DNA of 64,000 nt from Xiphydria camelus (lineage: Eukaryota; Arthropoda; Insecta; Hymenoptera; Xiphydriidae). The stretch covers positions 28,002,278-28,066,277 of the forward strand of contig OY783194.1 of assembly GCA_963678675.1 (NCBI GenBank). Reading direction: 5' to 3'. Numbering within the stretch: the first letter of the stretch is position 1; every line of letters starts with the position of its first letter. Both the position numbers and the translations under genes were made by a program. Shown here in pieces: positions 1 to 10,700 of the stretch. The notes beneath the pieces are model-generated. The model was given only the letters and a program-made list of their open reading frames with translations. It was not told the DNA's origin and did not search any database.

Positions 1-88
1 TTTTTCGGAATCAGCGTAAAAAAATACATCGGATAGGGTGGTCGAGATTCCAATTCCGAAGATTTTCATTTTTCGAAAAAATTGACAA

Positions 89-116
89 TTTCTGTAAGGT
101 CGGGACCTTACAGAAA
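89..116. repeat. Axis A hairpin: 13-bp perfect stem, 2-nt spacer (example copy)
   Basis: The sequence reads TTTCTGTAAGGTC, then GG, then GACCTTACAGAAA, so the stem is 13 bp with a spacer of two. It recurs once per monomer at +7 to +34 from the TTGACA phase marker. Some monomers carry altered versions: spacer G, GGG or CC, a 5-bp deletion, or complete loss. It could extrude as the tip of a cruciform spanning most of the monomer. No protein-binding role can be shown from sequence. Confidence 0.9.
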
Positions 117-119
117 ATG

Positions 120-138
120 CGATTTTTCGCAAAAATCG
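120..138. repeat. Nested minor hairpin: 8-bp stem, CGC loop (example copy)
   Basis: CGATTTTT, CGC, AAAAATCG forms an 8-bp perfect inverted repeat inside the right half-unit, about 17 bases from the axis A centre. It is present in nearly all monomers. In the S-variant monomers (9702, 14972, 17275, 22937, 25239, 28208, 32812, 35781, 42074) one stem base changes, giving GATTCTTCGC. The dyad counterpart in the left arm is TTTTTCGAAAAA. Confidence 0.8.
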
Positions 139-260
139 AAATCTCTGGAATCGAATTCTCGACCATCCTATCTTATGTATTTTTTCGCGCTGATTACGAA
201 AATGATAGATTTATTGAGGAAATCTCAACGGAACACCGAGATATCGATGATTTCTTGCGG

Positions 261-273
261 AAAAAATATTTTC
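261..273. repeat. Axis B: A/T palindrome and allele-rich tract (example copy)
   Basis: AAAAAATATTTTC contains the 10-base palindrome AAAATATTTT, the second symmetry centre of the monomer, about 165 bp from axis A. At least ten alleles of this short tract occur in the window. Examples are GCGGAAAGAAAAATTTC, GCGGAAAAAAAAATTTC, GCGGGAAAAAAAATTTC, a one-base-shorter GCGGGAAAAAAATTTC, GCGGGAAAAAAAATGTC and a T-rich form. These alleles are the best markers for following monomer types along the array. Confidence 0.85.
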
Positions 274-1085
274 TTTATACACAAAATCAGCGTTATTTCA
301 TATTTCCTTTGAGATTTCGACCAAATAACCGTGCTTTTCGGAATCAGCGTAAAAAAATACATCGGATAGGGTGGTCGAGATTCCAATTCCGAAGATTTTC
401 ATTTTTCGAAAAAATTGACAATTTCTGTAAGGTCGGACCTTACAGAAAATGCGATTTTTCGCAAAAATCGAAATCTCTGGAATCGAATTCTCGACCATCC
501 TATCTTATGTATTTTTTCGCGCTGATTACGAAAATGATAGATTTATTGAGGAAATCTCAACGGAACACCGAGATATCGATGATTTCTTGCGGAAAAATAT
601 TTTCTTTATACACAAAATCAGCGTTATTTCATATTTCCTTTGAGATTTCGACCAAATAACCGTGCTTTTCGGAATCAGCGTAAAAAAATACATCGGATAG
701 GGTGGTCGAGATTCCAATTCCGAAGATTTTCATTTTTCGAAAAAATTGACAATTTCTGTAAGGTCGGGACCTTACAGAAAATGCGATTTTTCGCAAAAAT
801 CGAAATCTCTGGAATCGAATTCTCGACCATCCTATCTTATGTATTTTTTCGCGCTGATTACGAAAATGATAGATTTATTGAGGAAATCTCAACGGAACAC
901 CGAGATATCGATGATTTCTTGCGGAAAGAAAAATTTCTTTATACACAAAATCAGCGTTATTTCATATTTCCTTTGAGATTTCGACCAAATAACCGTGCTT
1001 TTCGGAATCAGCGTAAAAAAATACATCGGATAGGGTGGTCGAGATTCCAATTCCGAAGATTTTCATTTTTCGAAAAAATTGACAA

Positions 1086-1111
1086 TTCTGTAAGGTCCCG
1101 ACCTTACAGAA
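1086..1111. repeat. Axis A with inverted spacer (CC instead of GG)
   Basis: The hairpin centre reads GGTCCCGACC instead of GGTCGGGACC, which is exactly its reverse complement. The adjacent T-run is one base shorter, making this monomer 332 bp. The same state recurs at phases 1743, 2075, 5072, 5736 and 6068, all within HOR A. A flip of the hairpin tip is the simplest one-step explanation; two separate substitutions are the alternative. Confidence 0.75.
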
Positions 1112-3592
1112 AATGCGATTTTTCGCAAAAATCGAAATCTCTGGAATCGAATTCTCGACCATCCTATCTTATGTATTTTTTCGCGCTGATTACGAAAATG
1201 ATAGATTTATTGAGGAAATCTCAACGGAACACCGAGATATCGATGATTTCTTGCGGAAAAAATATTTTCTTTATACACAAAATCAGCGTTATTTCATATT
1301 TCCTTTGAGATTTCGACCAAATAACCGTGCTTTTCGGAATCAGCGTAAAAAAATACATCGGATAGGGTGGTCGAGATTCCAATTCCGAAGATTTTCATTT
1401 TTCGAAAAAATTGACAATTTCTGTAAGGTCGGACCTTACAGAAAATGCGATTTTTCGCAAAAATCGAAATCTCTGGAATCGAATTCTCGACCATCCTATC
1501 TTATGTATTTTTTCGCGCTGATTACGAAAATGATAGATTTATTGAGGAAATCTCAACGGAACACCGAGATATCGATGATTTCTTGCGGAAAGAAAAATTT
1601 CTTTATACACAAAATCAGCGTTATTTCATATTTCCTTTGAGATTTCGACCAAATAACCGTGCTTTTCGGAATCAGCGTAAAAAAATACATCGGATAGGGT
1701 GGTCGAGATTCCAATTCCGAAGATTTTCATTTTTCGAAAAAATTGACAATTCTGTAAGGTCCCGACCTTACAGAAAATGCGATTTTTCGCAAAAATCGAA
1801 ATCTCTGGAATCGAATTCTCGACCATCCTATCTTATGTATTTTTTCGCGCTGATTACGAAAATGATAGATTTATTGAGGAAATCTCAACGGAACACCGAG
1901 ATATCGATGATTTCTTGCGGAAAAAAAAATTTCTTTATACACAAAATCAGCGTTATTTCATATTTCCTTTGAGATATCGACCAAATAACCGTGCTTTTCG
2001 GAATCAGCGTAAAAAAATACATCGGATAGGGTGGTCGAGATTCCAATTCCGAAGATTTTCATTTTTCGAAAAAATTGACAATTCTGTAAGGTCCCGACCT
2101 TACAGAAAATGCGATTTTTCGCAAAAATCGAAATCTCTGGAATCGAATTCTCGACCATCCTATCTTATGTATTTTTTCGCGCTGATTACGAAAATGATAG
2201 ATTTATTGAGGAAATCTCAACGGAACACCGAGATATCGATGATTTCTTGCGGAAAAAATATTTTTTTTATACACAAAATCAGCGTTATTTCATATTTCCT
2301 TTGAGATTTCGACCAAATAACCGTGTTTTTCGGAATCAGCGTAAAAAAAATACATCGGATAGGGTGGTCGAGATTCCAATTCCGAAGATTTTCATTTTTC
2401 GAAAAAATTGACAATTTCTGTAAGGTCGGGACCTTACAGAAAATGCGATTTTTCGCAAAAATCGAAATCTCTGGAATCGAATTCTCGACCATCCTATCTT
2501 ATGTATTTTTTCGCGCTGATTACGAAAATGATAGATTTATTGAGGAAATCTCAACGGAACACCGAGATATCGATGATTTCTTGCGGAAAAAAAAATTTCT
2601 TTATACACAAAATCAGCGTTATTTCATATTTCCTTTGAGATATCGACCAAATAACCGTGCTTTTCGGAATCAGCGTAAAAAAATACATCGGATAGGGTGG
2701 TCGAGATTCCAATTCCGAAGATTTTCATTTTTCGAAAAAATTGACAATTTCTGTAAGGTCGGGACCTTACAGAAAATGCGATTTTTCGCAAAAATCGAAA
2801 TCTCTGGAATCGAATTCTCGACCATCCTATCTTATGTATTTTTTCGCGCTGATTACGAAAATGATAGATTTATTGAGGAAATCTCAACGGAACACCGAGA
2901 TATCGATGATTTCTTGCGGAAAAAATATTTTTTTTATACACAAAATCAGCGTTGTTTCATATTTCCTTTGAGATTTCGACCAAATAACCGTGCTTTTCGG
3001 AATCAGCGTAAAAAAATACATCGGATAGGGTGGTCGAGATTCCAATTCCGAAGATTTTCATTTTTCGAAAAAATTGACAATTTCTGTAAGGTCGGGACCT
3101 TACAGAAAATGCGATTTTTCGCAAAAATCGAAATCTCTGGAATCGAATTCTCGACCATCCTATCTTATGTATTTTTTCGCGCTGATTACGAAAATGATAG
3201 ATTTATTGAGGAAATCTCAACGGAACACCGAGATATCGATGATGTCTTGCGGGAAAAAAAATTTCTTTATACACAAAATAAGCGTTATTTCATATTTCCT
3301 TTGAGATATCGACCAAATAACCGTGCTTTTCGGAATCAGCGTAAAAAAATACATCGGATAGGGTGGTCGAGATTCCAATTCCGAAGATTTTCATTTTTCG
3401 AAAAAATTGACAATTTCTGTAAGGTCGGGACCTTACAGAAAATGCGATTTTCCGCAAAAATCGAAATCTCTGGAATCGAATTCTCGACCATCCTATCTTA
3501 CGTATTTTTTCGCGCTGATTACGAAAATGATAGATTTATTGAGGAAATCTCAACGGAACACCGAGATATCGATGATTTCTTGCGGAAAAAAT

Positions 3593-3760
3593 ATTTTTTT
3601 TATACACAAAATCAGCGTTGTTTCATATTTCCTTTGAGATTTCGACCAAATAACCGTGCTTTTCGGAATCAGCGTAAAAAAATACATCGGATAGGGTGGT
3701 CGAGATTCCAATTCCGAAGATTTTCATTTTTCGAAAAAATTGACAATTTCTGTAAGGTCG
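3593..3760 (+). repeat. Left half-unit (168 bp) of the dyad monomer
   Basis: This is the forward arm of the inverted duplication. It carries AATCAGCGT twice, the GGTCGAGATTCC block, TTTTTCGAAAAA (a perfect 12-base palindrome) and ends in TGTAAGGTCG at axis A. Each block has a diverged reverse-complement counterpart in the right half-unit, for example GGTCGAGA here against TCTCGACC there. The size is close to one nucleosome plus a short linker. Confidence 0.85.
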
Positions 3761-3925
3761 GGACCTTACAGAAAATGCGATTTTTCGCAAAAATCGAAAT
3801 CTCTGGAATCGAATTCTCGACCATCCTATCTTATGTATTTTTTCGCGCTGATTACGAAAATGATAGATTTATTGAGGAAATCTCAACGGAACACCGAGAT
3901 ATCGATGATTTCTTGCGGAAAAAAT
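3761..3925 (-). repeat. Right half-unit (165 bp), inverted relative to the left
   Basis: Read on the minus strand, this segment aligns with the left half-unit from axis A outwards. Shared blocks in order are CTGTAAGGTC, ATTTTTNCGAAAAA-like A/T blocks, GGTCGAGA, GATAGG, AAAAAATACAT, AATCAGCG, TTTTCG and GAGATTTC. Similarity fades towards axis B but stays above random. It also holds its own small hairpin, CGATTTTT-CGC-AAAAATCG. Confidence 0.85.
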
Positions 3926-4738
3926 ATTTTCTTTATACACAAAATCAGCGTTATTTCATATTTCCTTTGAGATTTCGACCAAATAACCGTGCTTTTCGGA
4001 ATCAGCGTAAAAAAATACATCGGATAGGGTGGTCGAGATTCCAATTCCGAAGATTTTCATTTTTCGAAAAAATTGACAATTTCTGTAAGGTCGGGACCTT
4101 ACAGAAAATGCGATTTTTCGCAAAAATCGAAATCTCTGGAATCGAATTCTCGACCATCCTATCTTATGTATTTTTTCGCGCTGATTACGAAAATGATAGA
4201 TTTATTGAGGAAATCTCAACGGAACACCGAGATATCGATGATTTCTTGCGGAAAGAAAAATTTCTTTATACACAAAATCAGCGTTATTTCATATTTCCTT
4301 TGAGATTTCGACCAAATAACCGTGCTTTTCGGAATCAGCGTAAAAAAATACATCGGATAGGGTGGTCGAGATTCCAATTCCGAAGATTTTCATTTTTCGA
4401 AAAAATTGACAATTTCTGTAAGGTCGGGACCTTACAGAAAATGCGATTTTTCGCAAAAATCGAAATCTCTGGAATCGAATTCTCGACCATCCTATCTTAT
4501 GTATTTTTTCGCGCTGATTACGAAAATGATAGATATATTGAGGAAATCTCAACGGAACACCGAGATATCGATGACTTCTTGCGGGAAAAAAATTTCTTTA
4601 TACACAAAATCAGCGTTATTTCATATTTCCTTTGAGATTTCGACCAAATAACCGTGTTTTTCGGAATCAGCGTAAAAAAAATACATCGGATAGGGTGGTC
4701 GAGATTCCAATTCCGAAGATTTTCATTTTTCGAAAAAA

Positions 4739-7700
4739 TTGACAATTTCTGTAAGGTCGGGACCTTACAGAAAATGCGATTTTTCGCAAAAATCGAAATC
4801 TCTGGAATCGAATTCTCGACCATCCTATCTTATGTATTTTTTCGCGCTGATTACGAAAATGATAGATTTATTGAGGAAATCTCAACGGAACACCGAGATA
4901 TCGATGATTTCTTGCGGAAAGAAAAATTTCTTTATACACAAAATCAGCGTTATTTCATATTTCCTTTGAGATTTCGACCAAATAACCGTGCTTTTCGGAA
5001 TCAGCGTAAAAAAATACATCGGATAGGGTGGTCGAGATTCCAATTCCGAAGATTTTCATTTTTCGAAAAAATTGACAATTCTGTAAGGTCCCGACCTTAC
5101 AGAAAATGCGATTTTTCGCAAAAATCGAAATCTCTGGAATCGAATTCTCGACCATCCTATCTTATGTATTTTTTCGCGCTGATTACGAAAATGATAGATT
5201 TATTGAGGAAATCTCAACGGAACACCGAGATATCGATGATTTCTTGCGGAAAAAATATTTTCTTTATACACAAAATCAGCGTTATTTCATATTTCCTTTG
5301 AGATTTCGACCAAATAACCGTGCTTTTCGGAATCAGCGTAAAAAAATACATCGGATAGGGTGGTCGAGATTCCAATTCCGAAGATTTTCATTTTTCGAAA
5401 AAATTGACAATTTCTGTAAGGTCGGACCTTACAGAAAATGCGATTTTTCGCAAAAATCGAAATCTCTGGAATCGAATTCTCGACCATCCTATCTTATGTA
5501 TTTTTTCGCGCTGATTACGAAAATGATAGATTTATTGAGGAAATCTCAACGGAACACCGAGATATCGATGATTTCTTGCGGAAAGAAAAATTTCTTTATA
5601 CACAAAATCAGCGTTATTTCATATTTCCTTTGAGATTTCGACCAAATAACCGTGCTTTTCGGAATCAGCGTAAAAAAATACATCGGATAGGGTGGTCGAG
5701 ATTCCAATTCCGAAGATTTTCATTTTTCGAAAAAATTGACAATTCTGTAAGGTCCCGACCTTACAGAAAATGCGATTTTTCGCAAAAATCGAAATCTCTG
5801 GAATCGAATTCTCGACCATCCTATCTTATGTATTTTTTCGCGCTGATTACGAAAATGATAGATTTATTGAGGAAATCTCAACGGAACACCGAGATATCGA
5901 TGATTTCTTGCGGAAAAAAAAATTTCTTTATACACAAAATCAGCGTTATTTCATATTTCCTTTGAGATATCGACCAAATAACCGTGCTTTTCGGAATCAG
6001 CGTAAAAAAATACATCGGATAGGGTGGTCGAGATTCCAATTCCGAAGATTTTCATTTTTCGAAAAAATTGACAATTCTGTAAGGTCCCGACCTTACAGAA
6101 AATGCGATTTTTCGCAAAAATCGAAATCTCTGGAATCGAATTCTCGACCATCCTATCTTATGTATTTTTTCGCGCTGATTACGAAAATGATAGATTTATT
6201 GAGGAAATCTCAACGGAACACCGAGATATCGATGATTTCTTGCGGAAAAAATATTTTTTTTATACACAAAATCAGCGTTATTTCATATTTCCTTTGAGAT
6301 TTCGACCAAATAACCGTGTTTTTCGGAATCAGCGTAAAAAAAATACATCGGATAGGGTGGTCGAGATTCCAATTCCGAAGATTTTCATTTTTCGAAAAAA
6401 TTGACAATTTCTGTAAGGTCGGGACCTTACAGAAAATGCGATTTTTCGCAAAAATCGAAATCTCTGGAATCGAATTCTCGACCATCCTATCTTATGTATT
6501 TTTTCGCGCTGATTACGAAAATGATAGATTTATTGAGGAAATCTCAACGGAACACCGAGATATCGATGATTTCTTGCGGAAAAAAAAATTTCTTTATACA
6601 CAAAATCAGCGTTATTTCATATTTCCTTTGAGATATCGACCAAATAACCGTGCTTTTCGGAATCAGCGTAAAAAAATACATCGGATAGGGTGGTCGAGAT
6701 TCCAATTCCGAAGATTTTCATTTTTCGAAAAAATTGACAATTTCTGTAAGGTCGGGACCTTACAGAAAATGCGATTTTTCGCAAAAATCGAAATCTCTGG
6801 AATCGAATTCTCGACCATCCTATCTTATGTATTTTTTCGCGCTGATTACGAAAATGATAGATTTATTGAGGAAATCTCAACGGAACACCGAGATATCGAT
6901 GATTTCTTGCGGAAAAAATATTTTTTTTATACACAAAATCAGCGTTGTTTCATATTTCCTTTGAGATTTCGACCAAATAACCGTGCTTTTCGGAATCAGC
7001 GTAAAAAAATACATCGGATAGGGTGGTCGAGATTCCAATTCCGAAGATTTTCATTTTTCGAAAAAATTGACAATTTCTGTAAGGTCGGGACCTTACAGAA
7101 AATGCGATTTTTCGCAAAAATCGAAATCTCTGGAATCGAATTCTCGACCATCCTATCTTATGTATTTTTTCGCGCTGATTACGAAAATGATAGATTTATT
7201 GAGGAAATCTCAACGGAACACCGAGATATCGATGATGTCTTGCGGGAAAAAAAATTTCTTTATACACAAAATAAGCGTTATTTCATATTTCCTTTGAGAT
7301 ATCGACCAAATAACCGTGCTTTTCGGAATCAGCGTAAAAAAATACATCGGATAGGGTGGTCGAGATTCCAATTCCGAAGATTTTCATTTTTCGAAAAAAT
7401 TGACAATTTCTGTAAGGTCGGGACCTTACAGAAAATGCGATTTTCCGCAAAAATCGAAATCTCTGGAATCGAATTCTCGACCATCCTATCTTACGTATTT
7501 TTTCGCGCTGATTACGAAAATGATAGATTTATTGAGGAAATCTCAACGGAACACCGAGATATCGATGATTTCTTGCGGAAAAAATATTTTTTTTATACAC
7601 AAAATCAGCGTTGTTTCATATTTCCTTTGAGATTTCGACCAAATAACCGTGCTTTTCGGAATCAGCGTAAAAAAATACATCGGATAGGGTGGTCGAGATT

Positions 7701-8731
7701 CCAATTCCGAAGATTTTCATTTTTCGAAAAAATTGACAATTTCTGTAAGGTCGGGACCTTACAGAAAATGCGATTTTTCGCAAAAATCGAAATCTCTGGA
7801 ATCGAATTCTCGACCATCCTATCTTATGTATTTTTTCGCGCTGATTACGAAAATGATAGATTTATTGAGGAAATCTCAACGGAACACCGAGATATCGATG
7901 ATTTCTTGCGGAAAAAATATTTTCTTTATACACAAAATCAGCGTTATTTCATATTTCCTTTGAGATTTCGACCAAATAACCGTGCTTTTCGGAATCAGCG
8001 TAAAAAAATACATCGGATAGGGTGGTCGAGATTCCAATTCCGAAGATTTTCATTTTTCGAAAAAATTGACAATTTCTGTAAGGTCGGGACCTTACAGAAA
8101 ATGCGATTTTTCGCAAAAATCGAAATCTCTGGAATCGAATTCTCGACCATCCTATCTTATGTATTTTTTCGCGCTGATTACGAAAATGATAGATTTATTG
8201 AGGAAATCTCAACGGAACACCGAGATATCGATGATTTCTTGCGGAAAGAAAAATTTCTTTATACACAAAATCAGCGTTATTTCATATTTCCTTTGAGATT
8301 TCGACCAAATAACCGTGCTTTTCGGAATCAGCGTAAAAAAATACATCGGATAGGGTGGTCGAGATTCCAATTCCGAAGATTTTCATTTTTCGAAAAAATT
8401 GACAATTTCTGTAAGGTCGGGACCTTACAGAAAATGCGATTTTTCGCAAAAATCGAAATCTCTGGAATCGAATTCTCGACCATCCTATCTTATGTATTTT
8501 TTCGCGCTGATTACGAAAATGATAGATATATTGAGGAAATCTCAACGGAACACCGAGATATCGATGACTTCTTGCGGGAAAAAAATTTCTTTATACACAA
8601 AATCAGCGTTATTTCATATTTCCTTTGAGATTTCGACCAAATAACCGTGTTTTTCGGAATCAGCGTAAAAAAAATACATCGGATAGGGTGGTCGAGATTC
8701 CAATTCCGAAGATTTTCATTTTTCGAAAAAA
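4739..8731 (+). repeat. Higher-order repeat A, copy 2 (12 monomers, 3,993 bp)
   Basis: Twelve monomers are phased at 4739, 5072, 5404, 5736, 6068, 6401, 6734, 7067, 7400, 7733, 8066 and 8399. Each is 3,993 bp downstream of its counterpart in copy 1. Every private variant I checked is shared, including single-base changes seen nowhere else in the window. I found no difference between the copies, though I did not align them base by base. This implies a very recent duplication or an assembly duplication. Confidence 0.88.
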
Positions 8732-9397
8732 TTGACAATTTCTGTAAGGTCGGGACCTTACAGAAAATGCGATTTTTCGCAAAAATCGAAATCTCTGGAA
8801 TCGAATTCTCGACCATCCTATCTTATGTATTTTTTCGCGCTGATTACGAAAATGATAGATTTATTGAGGAAATCTCAACGGAACACCGAGATATCGATGA
8901 TTTCTTGCGGAAAAAAAAATTTCTTTATACACAAAATCAGCGTTATTTCATATTTCCTTTGAGATATCGACCAAATAACCGTGCTTTTCGGAATCAGCGT
9001 AAAAAAATACATCGGATAGGGTGGTCGAGATTCCAATTCCGAAGATTTTCATTTTTCGAAAAAATTGACAATTTCTGTAAGGTCGGGACCTTACAGAAAA
9101 TGCGATTTTTCGCAAAAATCGAAATCTCTGGAATCGAATTCTCGACCATCCTATCTTATGTATTTTTTCGCGCTGATTACGAAAATGATAGATTTATTGA
9201 GGAAATCTCAACGGAACACCGAGATATCGATGATTTCTTGCGGAAAGAAAAATTTCTTTATACACAAAATCAGCGTTATTTCATATTTCCTTTGAGATTT
9301 CGACCAAATAACCGTGTTTTTCGGAATCAGCGTAAAAAAATACATCGGATAGGGTGGTCGAGATTCCAATTCCGAAGATTTTCATTTTTCGAAAAAA

Positions 9398-9701
9398 TTG
9401 ACAATGCGATTTTTCGCAAAAATCGAAATCTCTGGAATCGAATTCTCGACCATCCTATCTTATGTATTTTTTCGCGCTGATTACGAAAATGATAGATTTA
9501 TTGAGGAAATCTCAACGGAACACCGAGATATCGATGATTTCTTGCGGGAAAAAAAATTTCTTTATACACAAAATCAGCGTTATTTCATATTTCCTTTGAG
9601 ATATCGACCAAATAACCGTGCTTTTCGGAATCAGCGTAAAAAAATACATCGGATAGGGTGGTCGAGATTCCAATTCCGAAGATTTTCATTTTTCGAAAAA
9701 A
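9398..9701 (+). repeat. D monomer (304 bp): axis A hairpin deleted, copy 1
   Basis: TTGACAAT is followed directly by GCGATTTTTCGC at 9405/9406, so 29 bp comprising the entire axis A hairpin are missing. In intact monomers the deleted block is flanked by AAT on both sides (ACAAT ... AAAAT), a 3-bp microhomology. The rest of the monomer is normal. Confidence 0.9.
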
Positions 9702-10367
9702 TTGACAATTTCTGTAAGGTCGGGACCTTACAGAAAATGCGATTCTTCGCAAAAATCGAAATCTCTGGAATCGAATTCTCGACCATCCTATCTTATGTAT
9801 TTTTTCGCGCTGATTACGAAAATGATAGATTTATTGAGGAAATCTCAACGGAACACCGAGATATCGATGATTTCTTGCGGGAAAAAAAATTTCTTTATAC
9901 ACAAAATAAGCGTTATTTCATATTTCCTTTGAGATATCGACCAAATAACCGTGTTTTTCGGAATCAGCGTAAAAAAATACATCGGATAGGGTGGTCGAGA
10001 TTCCAATTCCGAAGATTTTCATTTTTCGAAAAAATTGACAATTTCTGTAAGGTCGGGACCTTACAGAAAATGCGATTTTTCGCAAAAATCGAAATCTCTG
10101 GAATCGAATTCTCGACCATCCTATCTTATGTATTTTTTCGCGCTGATTACGAAAATGATAGATTTATTGAGGAAATCTCAACGGAACACCGAGATATCGA
10201 TGATTTCTTGCGGAAAGAAAAATTTCTTTATACACAAAATCAGCGTTATTTCATATTTCCTTTGAGATTTCGACCAAATAACCGTGCTTTTCGGAATCAG
10301 CGTAAAAAAATACATCGGATAGGGTGGTCGAGATTCCAATTCCGAAGATTTTCATTTTTCGAAAAAA

Positions 10368-10700
10368 TTGACAATTTCTGTAAGGTCGGGACCTTACAGA
10401 AAATGCGATTTTTCGCAAAAATCGAAATCTCTGGAATCGAATTCTCGAGCATCCTATCTTATGTATTTTTTCGCGCTGATTACGAAAATGATAGATTTAT
10501 TGAGGAAATCTCAACGGAACACCGAGATATCGATGATTTCTTGCGGAAAAAATATTTTCTTTATACACAAAATCAGCGTTATTTCATATTTCCTTTGAGA
10601 TTTCGACCAAATAACCGTGCTTTTCGGAATCAGCGTAAAAAAATACATCGGATAGGGTGGTCGAGATTCCAATTCCGAAGATTTTCATTTTTCGAAAAAA
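10368..10700 (+). repeat. X monomer: CTCGAGCAT variant
   Basis: A C-to-G change turns CTCGACCAT into CTCGAGCAT, creating a CTCGAG hexamer. Twelve units carry it, at phases 10368, 11034, 15305, 17608, 23270, 25572, 33145, 36114, 37780, 42407, 47375 and 49041, all inside the central mosaic region. Most have the AAAAAATATTTTC axis B allele. Confidence 0.85.

Larger units (their letters stand above)
1..745 (+). repeat. Left-edge monomers before the first HOR copy
   Basis: This segment holds a partial monomer and two monomers phased at 82 and 415. The one at 415 is 331 bp because its axis A spacer is a single G (GGTCGGACC) and its axis B A-tract is one base shorter. They do not match the last two monomers of the following 12-mer (phases 4073 and 4406), so the HOR does not simply continue upstream in register. 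Confidence 0.8.
3593..3925 (+). repeat. Representative 333-bp monomer, phased on its two symmetry axes
   Basis: This standard copy is phased from one axis B (AAAATATTTT, centre 3592/3593) to the next (3925/3926), with axis A in the middle (centre 3760/3761). It contains one each of GAATTC, TTCGAA, and overlapping GATATC/ATCGAT, so digestion at these sites should give a ~333-bp ladder. Hand alignment of the left arm with the reverse complement of the right arm gives about 93 matches in 125 positions next to axis A and about 28 in 40 farther out. One single-base gap is needed. The monomer is therefore an old inverted duplication of a ~166-bp unit. Confidence 0.9.
746..4738 (+). repeat. Higher-order repeat A, copy 1 (12 monomers, 3,993 bp)
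   Basis: Twelve monomers are phased at 746, 1079, 1411, 1743, 2075, 2408, 2741, 3074, 3407, 3740, 4073 and 4406. Diagnostic states in order include a CC axis-A spacer at 1079, 1743 and 2075, a single-G spacer at 1411, GATGTCTTGC near 3241, GATTTTCCGC near 3446, CTTACGTATT near 3497, and GATATATTG plus GATGACTTC in the last monomer. The next twelve monomers carry the same series exactly 3,993 bp later. Confidence 0.9.

Noticed and set aside
82..87. TTGACA resembling a bacterial -35 promoter element
   Set aside because: There is no matching -10 element at 16-18 bp (GC-rich hairpin there instead), it occurs in every monomer, and nothing else suggests a bacterial genome.
89..116. Rho-independent terminator
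   Set aside because: The hairpin is symmetric and lies in every copy. The flanking A/T tracts are part of the dyad and no transcription unit is upstream.
82..312. Recurrent ~76-codon frames beginning at TTGACAATT in almost every monomer
   Set aside because: They are short frames with a non-ATG start, repeated because the monomer repeats. There is no ribosome-binding context or recognisable domain.
3593..3925. MITE or foldback transposon
   Set aside because: The inverted arms resemble a foldback element, but copies are strictly tandem with no target-site duplications or unique DNA between them. An ancient foldback origin of the first monomer remains possible but cannot be shown.
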